From positions 1,302,001 to 1,366,000 of the forward strand of contig OZ243951.1 in the NCBI GenBank assembly GCA_965214565.1: DNA of 64,000 nt, in the 5' to 3' direction. This document shows, piece by piece, positions 7,237 through 16,699 of the stretch. Positions within the stretch are counted from its first letter, which is position 1, and every line of letters begins with the position of its first letter. Under the pieces are notes generated by a model. It saw only the letters and a program-made list of their open reading frames with translations. It did not search any database and had not been told where the DNA came from. The DNA is from VXYK01 sp965214565. GTDB lineage: Bacteria > Actinomycetota > Acidimicrobiia > Acidimicrobiales > Aldehydirespiratoraceae. Both the position numbers and the translations under genes were made by a program.

Positions 7237-8442
7237 CTACTGGGAGGGGTGGGTTTGGGGTTCCAGGTGCAGGTGGGGGTCTTCGTAAGGGTTGGCGCGG
7301 GCCAGGTCTTCGTTGAGGCTGGCGCCGAGGCCTGCACCGGTTGGCGGGATGACGTAGCCGTCCTGCCAGTTGATGGGTGTGGTGAGGAGGTCGGCGTAAA
7401 AGTTGTCGAAGGTTTGGATCGATTCGAGGATCAGGAAGTTGGGGGTGCAGGTGGCCAGCGCGATGTTGGCGAGTGCTTCGATCGGGCCGCAGTAGAGGTG
7501 CGGGGCGATCTGCACATGATGGGTTTCGGCTATCGCTGCGATCTTCTTGGTCTCCAGGATCCCCCCGGACCGGCCGAGGGCGGGTTGGAGGATGGCGGCG
7601 GCTTGGGCTTCGACCACTCGAGCGAATTCGTATTTGGTGGTGAGGCGTTCGCCGGTGGCGATCGGGATCGAGGTTTGGCGGGCGACTCTGGCCATCTCTT
7701 CGATGTTGTCTGGCGGTACGGGTTCTTCGAACCACATCGGGTCGTAGGGTTCGAGGGCTTGGGCGAGGCGGATGGCTCCTGCTGCTGTGAACTGGCCGTG
7801 GGTGCCGAAGAGCAGGTCGGCTCTGCTCCCTACCGCTTCTCGGATCGCGGCGACGAAGGCTCGGCTGCGTTCGATGTCTTCGAGGCTGGGCATGTGGCCG
7901 TCGTAGACGGTGTAGGGCCCGGCGGGGTCGAATTTAACTGCGGTGAACCCTCGTCCGACTTCTTCTGAGGCTCGTTGGGCCGCGAGTTCGGGGTCGTTGT
8001 AGACGCGGTTCTCGGTGTAGGGGTCGGTGCCGTCGGACGCGGAGGGGTAGAGGTACGTGTAGCTGCGGAGCCTCTGGTGGACCTGGCCGCCGAGCAGTTC
8101 GTAGACGGGTTTGTCGACTGCTTTGCCGATGAGGTCCCAGCAGGCGATCTCGATACCGCTGAGGACGCCGATGAGCGAGATGTCGGGCCGGGCCGTGTAG
8201 CCCCGTCCGTAGACGTTGCGCCACAGGGCCTCGATATGGAAGGGGTCGTGGCCGATGAGATGGCGTTCGCAGACGTCTTCGATCATGGCGGCTACGACAT
8301 GCGGATGGAAGGTGGCGGTGTAGACCTCTCCGTAGCCGATGGTTCCGTCGTCGGCGACAAGTTTCACGAAGATGAAGTACCGGCCACCGAACGAGGGCGG
8401 CGGGTTTGCGACCACAAACGTTTCAAACGCGTCAACCTTCAC
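7237..8442 (-). CDS. Enolase-superfamily enzyme (mandelate racemase/muconate lactonizing type)
   Basis: The 401-residue protein has the N-terminal capping domain followed by the barrel. Visible barrel marks are AVKFDPAGPY (about residue 168), LLFGTHGQFT (about 213), WFEEPVPPDNI (about 237), IATGERLTTKYEF (about 260) and IAPHLYCGPIEA (about 315). The E residues in FEEP and TGER fit metal ligands 2 and 3, and the late histidine fits the general acid/base. The first ligand position reads G-T-H instead of the usual D-x-N or D-x-H, as in some sugar-acid dehydratase or cycloisomerase subgroups. A sugar-acid dehydratase or lactone cycloisomerase is the best guess, and the exact substrate cannot be read from sequence. 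No sugar transporter or operon partner is next to it. Confidence 0.85.
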   Translation of the reverse strand: MKVDAFETFVVANPPPSFGGRYFIFVKLVADDGTIGYGEVYTATFHPHVVAAMIEDVCERHLIGHDPFHIEALWRNVYGRGYTARPDISLIGVLSGIEIACWDLIGKAVDKPVYELLGGQVHQRLRSYTYLYPSASDGTDPYTENRVYNDPELAAQRASEEVGRGFTAVKFDPAGPYTVYDGHMPSLEDIERSRAFVAAIREAVGSRADLLFGTHGQFTAAGAIRLAQALEPYDPMWFEEPVPPDNIEEMARVARQTSIPIATGERLTTKYEFARVVEAQAAAILQPALGRSGGILETKKIAAIAETHHVQIAPHLYCGPIEALANIALATCTPNFLILESIQTFDNFYADLLTTPINWQDGYVIPPTGAGLGASLNEDLARANPYEDPHLHLEPQTHPSQ

Positions 8443-8582
8443 CCGGCCCTCCTCGTATGTCTTCGATCAAAGACTAGTTGGAGAGTCTGTCCAAGGCGTC
8501 CTGAGCGATTTCTGGGCTACGCCACAGGCGAGTGCGCTTATCCGTCCTCAGGGTTCACGCGTAACATGAACGCCGTTGTGCA

Positions 8583-11500
8583 TCAGCCCCAGCAGACAAC
8601 GGTGCCGTCAGCACGCAACCCGCAGGTATGGTCCGAGCCGGCAGCGACTGATTTGAACGAGTGGAGCTCGTCCGTCGGCGTTTCGTCGACGGCGGGGTCG
8701 ACTAGCAAGTCGACTGGTACGTCGAATGGCACGTTGATTGCACCGTCTGCGTTTGAACCCCAGCAGACGACCCTGTTGTCGAGGCGCAGTCCGCACGAAT
8801 GTTCATCACCAGAGGTGACAGCTTGGAACAAACCGCTGGGTGCGTTGATCTGGCCATCGGAATTCCATCCCCAGCAGGTGATTGTGCCATCGGTGCGCAA
8901 GCCGCACCAATAAGCCGAACCGGCCGAGACAGCTTGGAACGAACCTTCCGGCGCAGCGACCATCCACCTGCCAATATCGAAATAGTCGTTGACTCCCCAG
9001 CAGGTGATTGTGCCATCGGTGCGCAACCCACACGAAAAAAAGTCGCCGACGGCGACGGCTTGGAACGAGCCCTCCGGCGCATCGTTCACCTCAGCGTCCA
9101 TGACATCGGCGAGCACGTCGTTGCCTCCCCAACAGGTGATTGTGCTATCGGTGCGAAGCCCGCACGAATGAACCAGACCGGCGGCGACGGCGGTGAACAG
9201 ATCGGGCGGGTGCCGGGTCTCACCGAAATCGTCGCTGCCCCAGCAGAAAACGGTACCGTCCGTGCGCAGCCCGCAGGAATGGGCCGCACCAGTGACGACG
9301 GCTTGAAATGTGCCTGCCGGTGCGTTCGTCTCGCCGTTGAAGTCAGAGCCCCAGCAGGTGATTGTGCCATCGGTGCGCAAGCCGCACGAAAAAAAATCGC
9401 CGGTGGCAACCGTTTGGAACGAGCCTTCAGGCGCATCGCTCTGCCCTGATTCGTTGTTACCCCAGCAGGTGATCGTGCTGTCGCTGCGAATCGCGCAGGT
9501 GTTGCCGTATCCGGCAGCGACGGCTCGGAATTCGACGGGCGATATGTCGCGTTCTCGGGAGTAGTTGTTGCCCCAGCAGATGATGGTGGCGTCGTCGCGG
9601 ATGGCGCAGGTGTGGTGCCCGCCTGCGGCGATCGCTCTGAACGTGCCGGTGGGTGCGCTGGTCTGTCCGTTCCAGTTGGAGCCCCAACAGTGGACCGTGC
9701 CGTTGAGACGCAGGCCGCACGAATGGTCATGACCAGCGGTCACGGCTTTGAAGAGTCCTCTGGGGTCGTCACTCTGCCCGTTGTTGTTGGAACCCCAGCA
9801 GCTGATCACCCCGTTCGTTCGCAGTCCACACGAATGAGCCAGGCCGGCATCAACAGCCTGGTACGCGCCCCCGCGAGCGTTAGTTTGGCCGTTCGGGGAG
9901 GCTCCCCAACAGCTGAGCGTTCCATCGGTTCGTATCCCACAGGTGTGGTTCCGGCCGGTGGTGATGGAATGGAACAAGAAAGCTGGCGCATTGGTCTGGT
10001 TGCTGATGTGTTCGCCCCAACAGATGACGATGCCGTCTATGCGCAGCCCACACGAAAAGTTCGCTCCGGTGGAGACGCTATGGAACGAGCCCGCAGGAGC
10101 ATCACCCTGGCCGAACCCGTTGCCGCCCCAACAGGTGATGCTGTTGTCGACGCGGACCCCGCAGGAGTGTCGGTCGTTAACACTCGCGGATTTGAACGAG
10201 CCCGTGGGGGCGGTTGTCCGCCCGTAGTCGCTATTGCCCCAGCAGGTGACGGTGTCGTCTGTGCGTATCGCGCACGTATGGTGTGCATCTGCGGCAAGCG
10301 TTTTGAACGAGCCTGCGGGTGCATCAGTTGTTCTGGTGAAACCGTAACCCCAGCAGGTGACGGTGCCATCGGTCCGTACCCCGCACGTTTGGTTTGCTCC
10401 GGCGGAGACCGCTTGGAACGAACCCGGCGGCGCATTGATCTGGCCGTGTTCGTTGCTGCCCCAACAGGTGACGGTGCCATCTATGCGCAACCCGCACGAG
10501 TGGCCCCAGCCCGAGCCGGCAGCGACGGCCTTGAACGAACCCGGCGGCGCGGAGGATTGCCCGACGGCATTGTTGCCCCAGCAGGTGACGGTGTCATCGG
10601 TGCGCAGGCCGCACGAATGCAGTCCACCGGCGGAGACCGCTTGGAACGAACCCGGCGGCGCATCGATCTGGCCGTGTTCGTTGCTGCCCCAACAGGTGAC
10701 GGTGCCATCTATGCGCAATCCGCACGAGTGGTTTCCGTTGCCACCGTAGTATCCGCCACCGGCCGACACCGCTTCGAATCTACCGGTGGGTGAGGTGGTC
10801 TGCCCGCGTGAGTTGTTGCCCCAACACTTGATCGTGCCGTCGGTGCGCAGTCCGCAGTTGTGATCGAGACCGGCATCGACCGCATCGAATCTACCGGTGG
10901 GTGAGGTGGCTTGCCAGTGCCAGTTGCCGCCCCAGCAGGTGACCGAATTGTCGGTGCGGAGTCCACACATGTGGCTCCCGCCAGCGGTGATGCCCTGGAA
11001 GGTACCCGTCGGTGGTTCTGCTTGCAGAACGTTGTTGTGGCCCCAGCAGGTGAGGGTGTCATCGGTGAGTATCCCGCACGCGTGGTGTGTGCCGGCCGCG
11101 ACTGATTTGAACGAGTAGATCTCGGTTGTCGGGGTGTCGTCGAGGGTGGGGTGACATGTCGGGGTTTGGGGGTCGATCGTCACCTCCGGTTCGCCCTGGT
11201 AGCGGTACAGGAAGGTGATCAGGTGCGAACGAGTCAGGGTGGTGTCGGGCGAGAACGTTGTGGCTGAGGTCCCGTTTGTGATCCCGTTTGCGAACATCCA
11301 CGAGACGGGTGCCTGCCGCCAGTCTCTGACCACGTCGGTGAACTGATGTGGGCCTGCTTCGGGTTCGCCTGCCAGGCGGTAAAGGAAGGCCGCCAGTTCG
11401 GCGCGGTTGAGCGTCTTCTCGGGAGAGAACTTCGTGGCTGAGGTGCCGGTCGTGATACCGGCCTCGAGCATCCACGAGACAGCGGGGTTCTGGGGCTCGA

Positions 11501-11786
11501 CGGTCACGTCGGTGAACGAATGGGGCTCAGCTGAGGGCTGGGCCTGCATGTTCCAGAGGATCTGTGCGGTCTCGCCCCGTGACACCGGCGCGTCCGGCGA
11601 GAAGCATGCACCGTCGAGGCCTGTGATCCCTTGGTCCACGGACCACTGGACCGCATTCGTGTAGTAGGTGTCTTCGCCCACATCGCCGTACCCGGCCACA
11701 CCAGCCGCCGGCGAGCCCGAGACCATCAACGAGGCAGCTGCCAGGCTCAGCACCAACCCGCACAAACCAAGCAGTCGGAGCTTCAT
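8583..11786 (-). CDS. Secreted SLH-anchored protein with 22 RCC1-like repeats, ending mid-repeat
   Basis: The 1067-residue protein has a signal peptide (residues 1-28, LCGLVLSLAAASLMVSG) and three SLH domains (about residues 30-205) of the type that bind cell-wall polymers. About 22 repeats of roughly 37 residues follow, each with a CGLR-x-DGT-x-x-CWG core and a linker ending FxAVxAG. The repeats resemble RCC1/BNR-type propeller blades. Each carries two cysteines about 12 residues apart, which suggests one disulfide per repeat outside the cell. The protein stops right after the CWG of the last repeat. The linker before that last repeat (VDETPTDELHSFKSV) copies the one before the first repeat (LDDTPTTEIYSFKSV), so the C-terminus looks cut off at the start of a second repeat block. 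The ligand is unknown. A GAGGACG ribosome-binding site precedes the ATG. Confidence 0.88.
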   Translation of the reverse strand: MKLRLLGLCGLVLSLAAASLMVSGSPAAGVAGYGDVGEDTYYTNAVQWSVDQGITGLDGACFSPDAPVSRGETAQILWNMQAQPSAEPHSFTDVTVEPQNPAVSWMLEAGITTGTSATKFSPEKTLNRAELAAFLYRLAGEPEAGPHQFTDVVRDWRQAPVSWMFANGITNGTSATTFSPDTTLTRSHLITFLYRYQGEPEVTIDPQTPTCHPTLDDTPTTEIYSFKSVAAGTHHACGILTDDTLTCWGHNNVLQAEPPTGTFQGITAGGSHMCGLRTDNSVTCWGGNWHWQATSPTGRFDAVDAGLDHNCGLRTDGTIKCWGNNSRGQTTSPTGRFEAVSAGGGYYGGNGNHSCGLRIDGTVTCWGSNEHGQIDAPPGSFQAVSAGGLHSCGLRTDDTVTCWGNNAVGQSSAPPGSFKAVAAGSGWGHSCGLRIDGTVTCWGSNEHGQINAPPGSFQAVSAGANQTCGVRTDGTVTCWGYGFTRTTDAPAGSFKTLAADAHHTCAIRTDDTVTCWGNSDYGRTTAPTGSFKSASVNDRHSCGVRVDNSITCWGGNGFGQGDAPAGSFHSVSTGANFSCGLRIDGIVICWGEHISNQTNAPAFLFHSITTGRNHTCGIRTDGTLSCWGASPNGQTNARGGAYQAVDAGLAHSCGLRTNGVISCWGSNNNGQSDDPRGLFKAVTAGHDHSCGLRLNGTVHCWGSNWNGQTSAPTGTFRAIAAGGHHTCAIRDDATIICWGNNYSRERDISPVEFRAVAAGYGNTCAIRSDSTITCWGNNESGQSDAPEGSFQTVATGDFFSCGLRTDGTITCWGSDFNGETNAPAGTFQAVVTGAAHSCGLRTDGTVFCWGSDDFGETRHPPDLFTAVAAGLVHSCGLRTDSTITCWGGNDVLADVMDAEVNDAPEGSFQAVAVGDFFSCGLRTDGTITCWGVNDYFDIGRWMVAAPEGSFQAVSAGSAYWCGLRTDGTITCWGWNSDGQINAPSGLFQAVTSGDEHSCGLRLDNRVVCWGSNADGAINVPFDVPVDLLVDPAVDETPTDELHSFKSVAAGSDHTCGLRADGTVVCWG

Positions 11787-11883
11787 GACTGGCGTCCTCT
11801 TCCTCGGGCTCGGCGTAGGGCTACTGTACTGCCCGGTTGCGCCGTACCGCCAGAGCGCCGCCGAGCGCTGCAGTCGGCGGGGG

Positions 11884-14800
11884 CTACGGGACGGTTACCT
11901 GGTCGCCGGATTGGGTGTTGGTGTCGTAGGTGGAGAGCACTTCGCCGGTGCAGCCGATGGAGTTGCAGGCGCTGACCTTGGCGACATAGGTGCCCGGGGC
12001 TAGGCCGGTGACGGTGTAGGTCTGGGTGCCGATCGCGACTGTCGTCTCGCCGCTGGAGCCTCGAGCCCCGGCTTGGGAGGGGAACCACCGCACCTTGTAG
12101 GTGGTGACGCCGTCGAGCCCCTGTCCGCCGGCTTCCCAGGTGATGACTTTGGTGTTGTCGGGTTCGCTGGCGGTTGCGTCGTTGATCCGCACGGCGACGA
12201 TCGACACGTTGGTCGGGATGCCTGCCGTCTTGAGGATGGCGGCATACCCGGAGGTGCCCACGGACCCCGAGCGTGTCACGGCCCTGACCCTCACTTCGTA
12301 GCTCGCGCCGACTTCGAGGTCCTGGATCTGTGCGGTCAGCGCGCCGAGCGGGAAGTCGGTTCCTGCTGTTTCGCTGTCGCCGTCGACGGTCTGCCAGACG
12401 TGTGCAGGGTAGCGGACGTCGGGTACTGGTCTGTCGGGGTCGGCGAGGCGACGGTACTGCACTTCGTATCCGGTGATCGGGGGTCCACCGTTGGTTTGGG
12501 TGACGGCGGACCAGCTGACCGTGAGTTGTGTGCCGTCTCCGGGTGTTCCGTCGCTGTTGACGGTCGCGGCGGCGGCGGTGACCGTTGCCGGCGCGGGCGG
12601 CACCGACGAGGTGAATCCGCTGATCTCGTGGCTGTACCCGCTGCTGCCGACGGCGTTGACCGCGCGGATTATCACGAAGTAGTTGATGCCGTCTTTGAGT
12701 CCGGTGATGGTGTGGCGGTTGGCGGGTGCGTCGATCCGGATCTCGGATCCGAACTGGCCGCTGTCACCTTCTGCGTATCTGAGCAGGTAGTGGGTGATGG
12801 GTGTGCCGCCGTCGTCTGGCGGGTTCCAGGTCACGGTCAGCAGCCGGAATCCCGTCTCGATGTCGATGTTGGTTTTGGATTCGGTTTCGTCGGCACCGAT
12901 GCTGGCGGGTTGTGTGGCCGGGGTTGCCGAGGTCTGGGCCCAGGGTCCGCCTTCGTTCGGGCTCGGGTCGGCCGTGGCGGCGTCGCCGTCGTGGTCGTTG
13001 GTTGCTCGGACTCGTATGTCGAAGGAGACGCCTCGTCCGGTTGCGGAGCCGCTGCGACGGTCTTTGAGCCCGGTGATGGTGAAGCTTCGGGTGGCGATGT
13101 CGTTGGCTGCGAGGGTGACTTCGGTCCAGTCCCCTGCGCGTATTTCGTCGTTGGTGTCCAGTGAGGTTCGGGGCACGAAGGACTCTCGGTATTCGAGGAC
13201 GTAGCCGAGCACTGGGCTGGTGCCGTTGGCGGCGGGCGGGTCCCAGGTGACGAGCAGCGATTCGGGGTCGACGACTGCTGACGTGTCGCCGGTTTCGACT
13301 GCTGGGGGCGGGCCTGCGGTGAGGTTGCGCGGGGCGTCGGGCACGGCCTTGGGTATCGCGGTCACTTCGGCTGAGGGTTGGCTCTTGCCGGAGGCGGATA
13401 CTGCTTTGACCGACACGGTGTAGCCGAAGCCGTTGGTGAGCCCGGTGATGGTTGTTGAGGTGACTGTGCCGGCGACGTTGATCTGTTCGGGTGCTCCGCC
13501 TGATGCGTAGGTGATTTCGTAACCGGCGATTGTGCTTCCGCCGGTGCTGGTGGGTGGGGCCCAGGTGACTTGCAGGGCTTGATGGGCGGACACGACTCCG
13601 TTTGCGTCCAGGGTCGGGGGTCCCGGTGGCTGTACGGGGGTGGCGGTGGCCGAGGCCCAGAGCCAGGGGGCCGTGGGGCTGGTCTTGATATTGACTGAGC
13701 GGACTCTCACCTCGCAGGGCTGTCCGTTCTCGAGTCCGGTGATGGTGATCGTGTAGGTCTCGGTCGGGACGTTGGGGACATCGACTCGGCCGGCCGGGTT
13801 GCCGGGGATTCCGCTGGTGACCCAGCCGGTGCTGCCGCTGCTGGTGGTGCAGTTGCGTTCGACTCTGTAGCTTTCGACGGGTTCGCCGCCGTCGTCTTGC
13901 GGGGCTCCCCATTTGACGACGAGTTCTGTGCCTGAGGTTTCTGAGACGGTGACTGCGAGGTTCGTGGGCAGTCCGGGGGCGACCGTGTCGGGGCTGATCG
14001 GGTCGCCGTTGGGCGCGGGGGTACGGGGGCCTGCGCCGGCGGCGTTGATGGCGGTGATCCATACGTAGTACGCCGAGGGGTTGGCGGTGGTGGTGTTGCG
14101 CAGTCCGGTGATGGTGTGGGTGCGCGCGGCCGGGTCTGCGATTTCGTGTTGGGACGGCTCGACTCGGCGGTCGGCGGTCCATTGGACGAGGTATCCGGTG
14201 ATGTCGCTGCCGCCGTCGTCGGTGGGTGCTTCCCAGGTGAGGGTCAGTTCGGTGTTGCCGGGTTGGGCGTTGAAGTTGCCGACCAGTCCTGGTGTGGTTG
14301 ACGGGGTGCCTGTCGTGTCTGCCGACCATGGTCCGGTGCCTGTGGCGTTTATGGAGGCGACTCTGAGCGTGTATTCGGTGCCTTTGGTGAGGCCGGTGAT
14401 TGTGGTTGTTGCGGTTGTGGTGCTCTGTTGTCGGGTTGTGGCGTAGTCTTGGTCGCCTGATTTCCACTGTACGACGTAACTCGTCACCGCGGTTCCTCCG
14501 CTGATGGCGGGCGGGGTCCAGGTCACGGTCAGTTCGGTGCCGTCTCCAGTCGGTTGGGCTGCGACGTCTGTCGGGGCTTGGGCTTTGGTGTTGACCAGTG
14601 CGCGGTAGAGGCGGGCGACGAACGATCCCATTTGTTCGCGTGTCACTCCGGCTCTCGGGGCGAAGGTTGTCGGTGTGGTTCCGGTGGTGACTTCTAGGCC
14701 GTAGATCTGGGCGATTGCTTTGCGCTGTTCGGATGAGCGCCGTCCGATGTCGATGAAGTTGGTGCTGACGACCGGAGGTTCGAAGCCTCTGATCGCTTTG

Positions 14801-15354
14801 TAGAGGCGCACTAGGAACAGGGCCATGTGGGATCGCAGCACCGGGTCCTTTGGCGAGTATGTGGTGGTGGTGGTGCCGGTGGTGATCTTGAGTCCGTAGA
14901 TGCGGGCTATGTCGTCGACGGCGAAGGAGTCTTCTGGTATGTCGGTGAAGGGTGTCTCGACTATTTCTGCTTCTGCGCCGGTGACTGCCCGATAGGTGCG
15001 GGCCATGAAGGCAGCCATTTCTTCGCGGGTTACTTCTTCTTTGGGCCGATAGCGGTTACTCGACGGATTGGTGATGCCGAGCTCGACGAGGCAGCGGATG
15101 TCTTCGTAGGCGAAGCTGTTGGGGTCGACGTCGGCGAATTCCAGCGTGCCTTCGTCGGATGGGCAGGTGATCTCGCCGCTGTCGTCGGAGGAGTTGTCGG
15201 TGGTTTGCGCGGTGGCTGTGGTTGTGGCCAGCCCGAGCGAACCGGCGAGCATGATGGGGGCGACCGCTGCTCGCATGAGCCGTTGCAGGTTTGCCCGAGT
15301 CGTGCGTTTTGACATCGGTGCTCGCGGTGTCCTGTCGCTGGCTGCTGATCTCAT
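11884..15354 (-). CDS. SLH-domain surface protein with fibronectin type III repeats
   Basis: The 1156-residue protein has a basic N-terminus and signal peptide (AAVAPIMLAGSLGLATTTATAQ, about residues 28-49), three SLH domains (about residues 68-255), and eight or nine Fn3 domains of about 95 residues to the C-terminus. Fn3 marks such as TVTWTPP, YVVQWKSG and TITGLTKGTEY recur. It is exported and anchored to the cell wall. The start at 15354 is preferred because GGAGCAGCGATG matches the same arrangement before the paralogue at 32285. It is more distant in sequence from the three genes at 16.7, 26.3 and 32.3 kb, and lacks their shared 3' element, so it is probably a stable relative outside the cassette set. 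Function is likely adhesion or cell-surface structure, by analogy with the domains. Confidence 0.88.
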   Translation of the reverse strand: MRSAASDRTPRAPMSKRTTRANLQRLMRAAVAPIMLAGSLGLATTTATAQTTDNSSDDSGEITCPSDEGTLEFADVDPNSFAYEDIRCLVELGITNPSSNRYRPKEEVTREEMAAFMARTYRAVTGAEAEIVETPFTDIPEDSFAVDDIARIYGLKITTGTTTTTYSPKDPVLRSHMALFLVRLYKAIRGFEPPVVSTNFIDIGRRSSEQRKAIAQIYGLEVTTGTTPTTFAPRAGVTREQMGSFVARLYRALVNTKAQAPTDVAAQPTGDGTELTVTWTPPAISGGTAVTSYVVQWKSGDQDYATTRQQSTTTATTTITGLTKGTEYTLRVASINATGTGPWSADTTGTPSTTPGLVGNFNAQPGNTELTLTWEAPTDDGGSDITGYLVQWTADRRVEPSQHEIADPAARTHTITGLRNTTTANPSAYYVWITAINAAGAGPRTPAPNGDPISPDTVAPGLPTNLAVTVSETSGTELVVKWGAPQDDGGEPVESYRVERNCTTSSGSTGWVTSGIPGNPAGRVDVPNVPTETYTITITGLENGQPCEVRVRSVNIKTSPTAPWLWASATATPVQPPGPPTLDANGVVSAHQALQVTWAPPTSTGGSTIAGYEITYASGGAPEQINVAGTVTSTTITGLTNGFGYTVSVKAVSASGKSQPSAEVTAIPKAVPDAPRNLTAGPPPAVETGDTSAVVDPESLLVTWDPPAANGTSPVLGYVLEYRESFVPRTSLDTNDEIRAGDWTEVTLAANDIATRSFTITGLKDRRSGSATGRGVSFDIRVRATNDHDGDAATADPSPNEGGPWAQTSATPATQPASIGADETESKTNIDIETGFRLLTVTWNPPDDGGTPITHYLLRYAEGDSGQFGSEIRIDAPANRHTITGLKDGINYFVIIRAVNAVGSSGYSHEISGFTSSVPPAPATVTAAAATVNSDGTPGDGTQLTVSWSAVTQTNGGPPITGYEVQYRRLADPDRPVPDVRYPAHVWQTVDGDSETAGTDFPLGALTAQIQDLEVGASYEVRVRAVTRSGSVGTSGYAAILKTAGIPTNVSIVAVRINDATASEPDNTKVITWEAGGQGLDGVTTYKVRWFPSQAGARGSSGETTVAIGTQTYTVTGLAPGTYVAKVSACNSIGCTGEVLSTYDTNTQSGDQVTVP

Positions 15355-15421
15355 CGCTGCTCCGTTCCGGTGTCGGCTTCTCGCGTTTCGCCGACTGTTG
15401 TCGAATCTACCGCTTATGCGC
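15355..15421 (-). promoter_or_regulatory. Leader of the SLH-Fn3 gene, shared with the paralogue at 32.3 kb
   Basis: On the minus strand the leader reads GCGCATAAGCGGTAGATTCGAC about 45-65 bp before the start, and GGAGCAGC directly before the ATG. The paralogue at 32285 has a closely similar GCGGATAACCGCTAGATTTCGAC at about the same place and the same ribosome-binding sequence. The conservation suggests a shared promoter or operator. No clear -35 box can be assigned by eye. Confidence 0.4.
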
Positions 15422-15537
15422 TCAACATTCAGAACTATGGGCGCTTGATGCCCTCGATTCTGGGTTGTCCGACGGGATGCACCGGTTCAGGCTGTGGCGA
15501 GCCGCTCCCTGCTGACCGATCGGTGACTTACGTGCGC

Positions 15538-15586
15538 CACCGTAACACCAAAACCATTCAGAGACTATCGAATCAGACCAACAGCG
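15538..15586 (+). repeat. Conserved 49-bp intergenic block, orphan copy at the 3' end of the recombinase gene
   Basis: The block runs CACCGTAACACCAAAACCAT onward to ACCAACAGCG. Close relatives lie at 20280-20328, 20903-20951, 22113-22161 and, inverted, 26984-27032. The other copies lie upstream of coiled-coil A genes, three of them between divergent B/A pairs, but this one has no such genes beside it. It ends 1 bp before the recombinase stop codon (15588), on the boundary between stable and repeat-rich DNA, so it may mark an old recombination endpoint. From 15422 to 15537 nothing else is recognised. Confidence 0.65.
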
Positions 15587-15587
15587 A

Positions 15588-16649
15588 TTAGGAAGGAGGG
15601 AGTACGAAGTCTGCCCATCGCTGCATCACTTCGCGCCTGCGCTCGATCAGGTCTGAGCGTTGGTAGCTTCTCTCGGTGCTGTTGCCGACGACGTGACCCA
15701 GACACGCTTCTGCGAGGTCACGTTCGAGGCCTTGGTCTGCGCAGTAGGTGCGGAATGTCGATCTGAGACCATGGGTGGTGCCTTCGCCGAGTATCTGCTT
15801 GCGGACTGTCCTCAACGAGTCGCTGTTGATTGCCTGATGAGGGTTGCGTGAAGCAGGGAACACAAACTCAGAGTCTCCGAGCGACGCATGGAACCTGGCC
15901 CCGCTTGTCCCGTGTCCCTTCCCGTAGAGAAGTTCCATGGCTTGGTTGCTCAGCGGTACTCTGTGCTCTGTTCTCGTCTTCGTGCGCTCTGCGGGTACGG
16001 TCCAGGTCCTCTCTTCGCGATCGATCTCCTCCCAACGCGCTCCGCTGGCTTCTTTCGCCCTGGTGGCAGTCAGGAGAATGAACAGCAGGGCTCGCCCTGA
16101 CCCTCCTTTGTCTCGCAGACGTGCCGAGAGTTGTTCAGCAACCTCTCGGGCCTCGGGCCAGGGTGTATAGGGATGATGAGTGGGCCTGTAGATCAAGTCT
16201 CGTCTCTTCATGCCGCGCATCACAGCAGAGCCGGCAGCAGGATTGGCTTCTATGGCTCCTGCGAGCATTGCTTCATCGAGGACTTCTCTAATGTTCGACA
16301 GAATCTTCTTCGGAACGCTGATTCCACCGTTTTTCGAGGCCGCGAGGGCATCGAGGACGTGACCCAGCGTTATGGTCTCGATGGGCATTGACCACAACGT
16401 TCCGGCATAGGTCCGCATCCTTACTTCCCATTCTGTCCGCGTCTTCTCGGCACATACCTTGACGGCGAGGGTGTGAGTCGCCCACGATCCGAAGGTGCCT
16501 GACTCAGGAGCGGACTCAGGGACTTCTTGATTGTCGGTTGGGGCCGTATCGCGCTCCGTCATTGCGCCCGATGGGGGTCGCTGGCCTTCACTGAAGGCAT
16601 GCCTTCCATTTGGCAGATTCTCAATATCTGTCCATTGTTTTGCTACCAT
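15588..16649 (-). CDS. Tyrosine recombinase (phage-type integrase)
   Basis: The 353-residue protein has an N-terminal SAM-like/core-binding region (about residues 50-145) and a catalytic domain (about 160-350). The catalytic set is visible: R197 in TATRAKEASG, a lysine near 222-224 (ERTKTRTEH), H293 and R296 in THGLRSTFR, H319 in CLGHV, and Y329 in ERSYQ. It should therefore cut and rejoin DNA at specific sites. The first 50 residues are polar and low in conservation. The ATG is preceded by AAGGAGC at good spacing. It is divergent from a promoterless SLH-Fn3 cassette whose homology starts 50 bp away, which makes it the obvious candidate for moving such cassettes. It could equally be the remains of an integrative element. 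Its gene is intact. Confidence 0.88.
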   Translation of the reverse strand: MVAKQWTDIENLPNGRHAFSEGQRPPSGAMTERDTAPTDNQEVPESAPESGTFGSWATHTLAVKVCAEKTRTEWEVRMRTYAGTLWSMPIETITLGHVLDALAASKNGGISVPKKILSNIREVLDEAMLAGAIEANPAAGSAVMRGMKRRDLIYRPTHHPYTPWPEAREVAEQLSARLRDKGGSGRALLFILLTATRAKEASGARWEEIDREERTWTVPAERTKTRTEHRVPLSNQAMELLYGKGHGTSGARFHASLGDSEFVFPASRNPHQAINSDSLRTVRKQILGEGTTHGLRSTFRTYCADQGLERDLAEACLGHVVGNSTERSYQRSDLIERRREVMQRWADFVLPPS

Positions 16650-16699
16650 ATTGTGCTCCTTCTGGGAGGTATCCGGTAATCAACACCAATACCTAAAGC

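Noticed and set aside
9612..10793. Plus-strand 393-codon frame opposite the RCC1-like gene
   Set aside because: Antisense shadow of the repeat. Its own periodicity follows the real protein repeat.
12764..14467. Minus-strand 567-codon frame inside the SLH-Fn3 gene
   Set aside because: Arginine-, histidine- and proline-rich shadow of the real frame. No domain.
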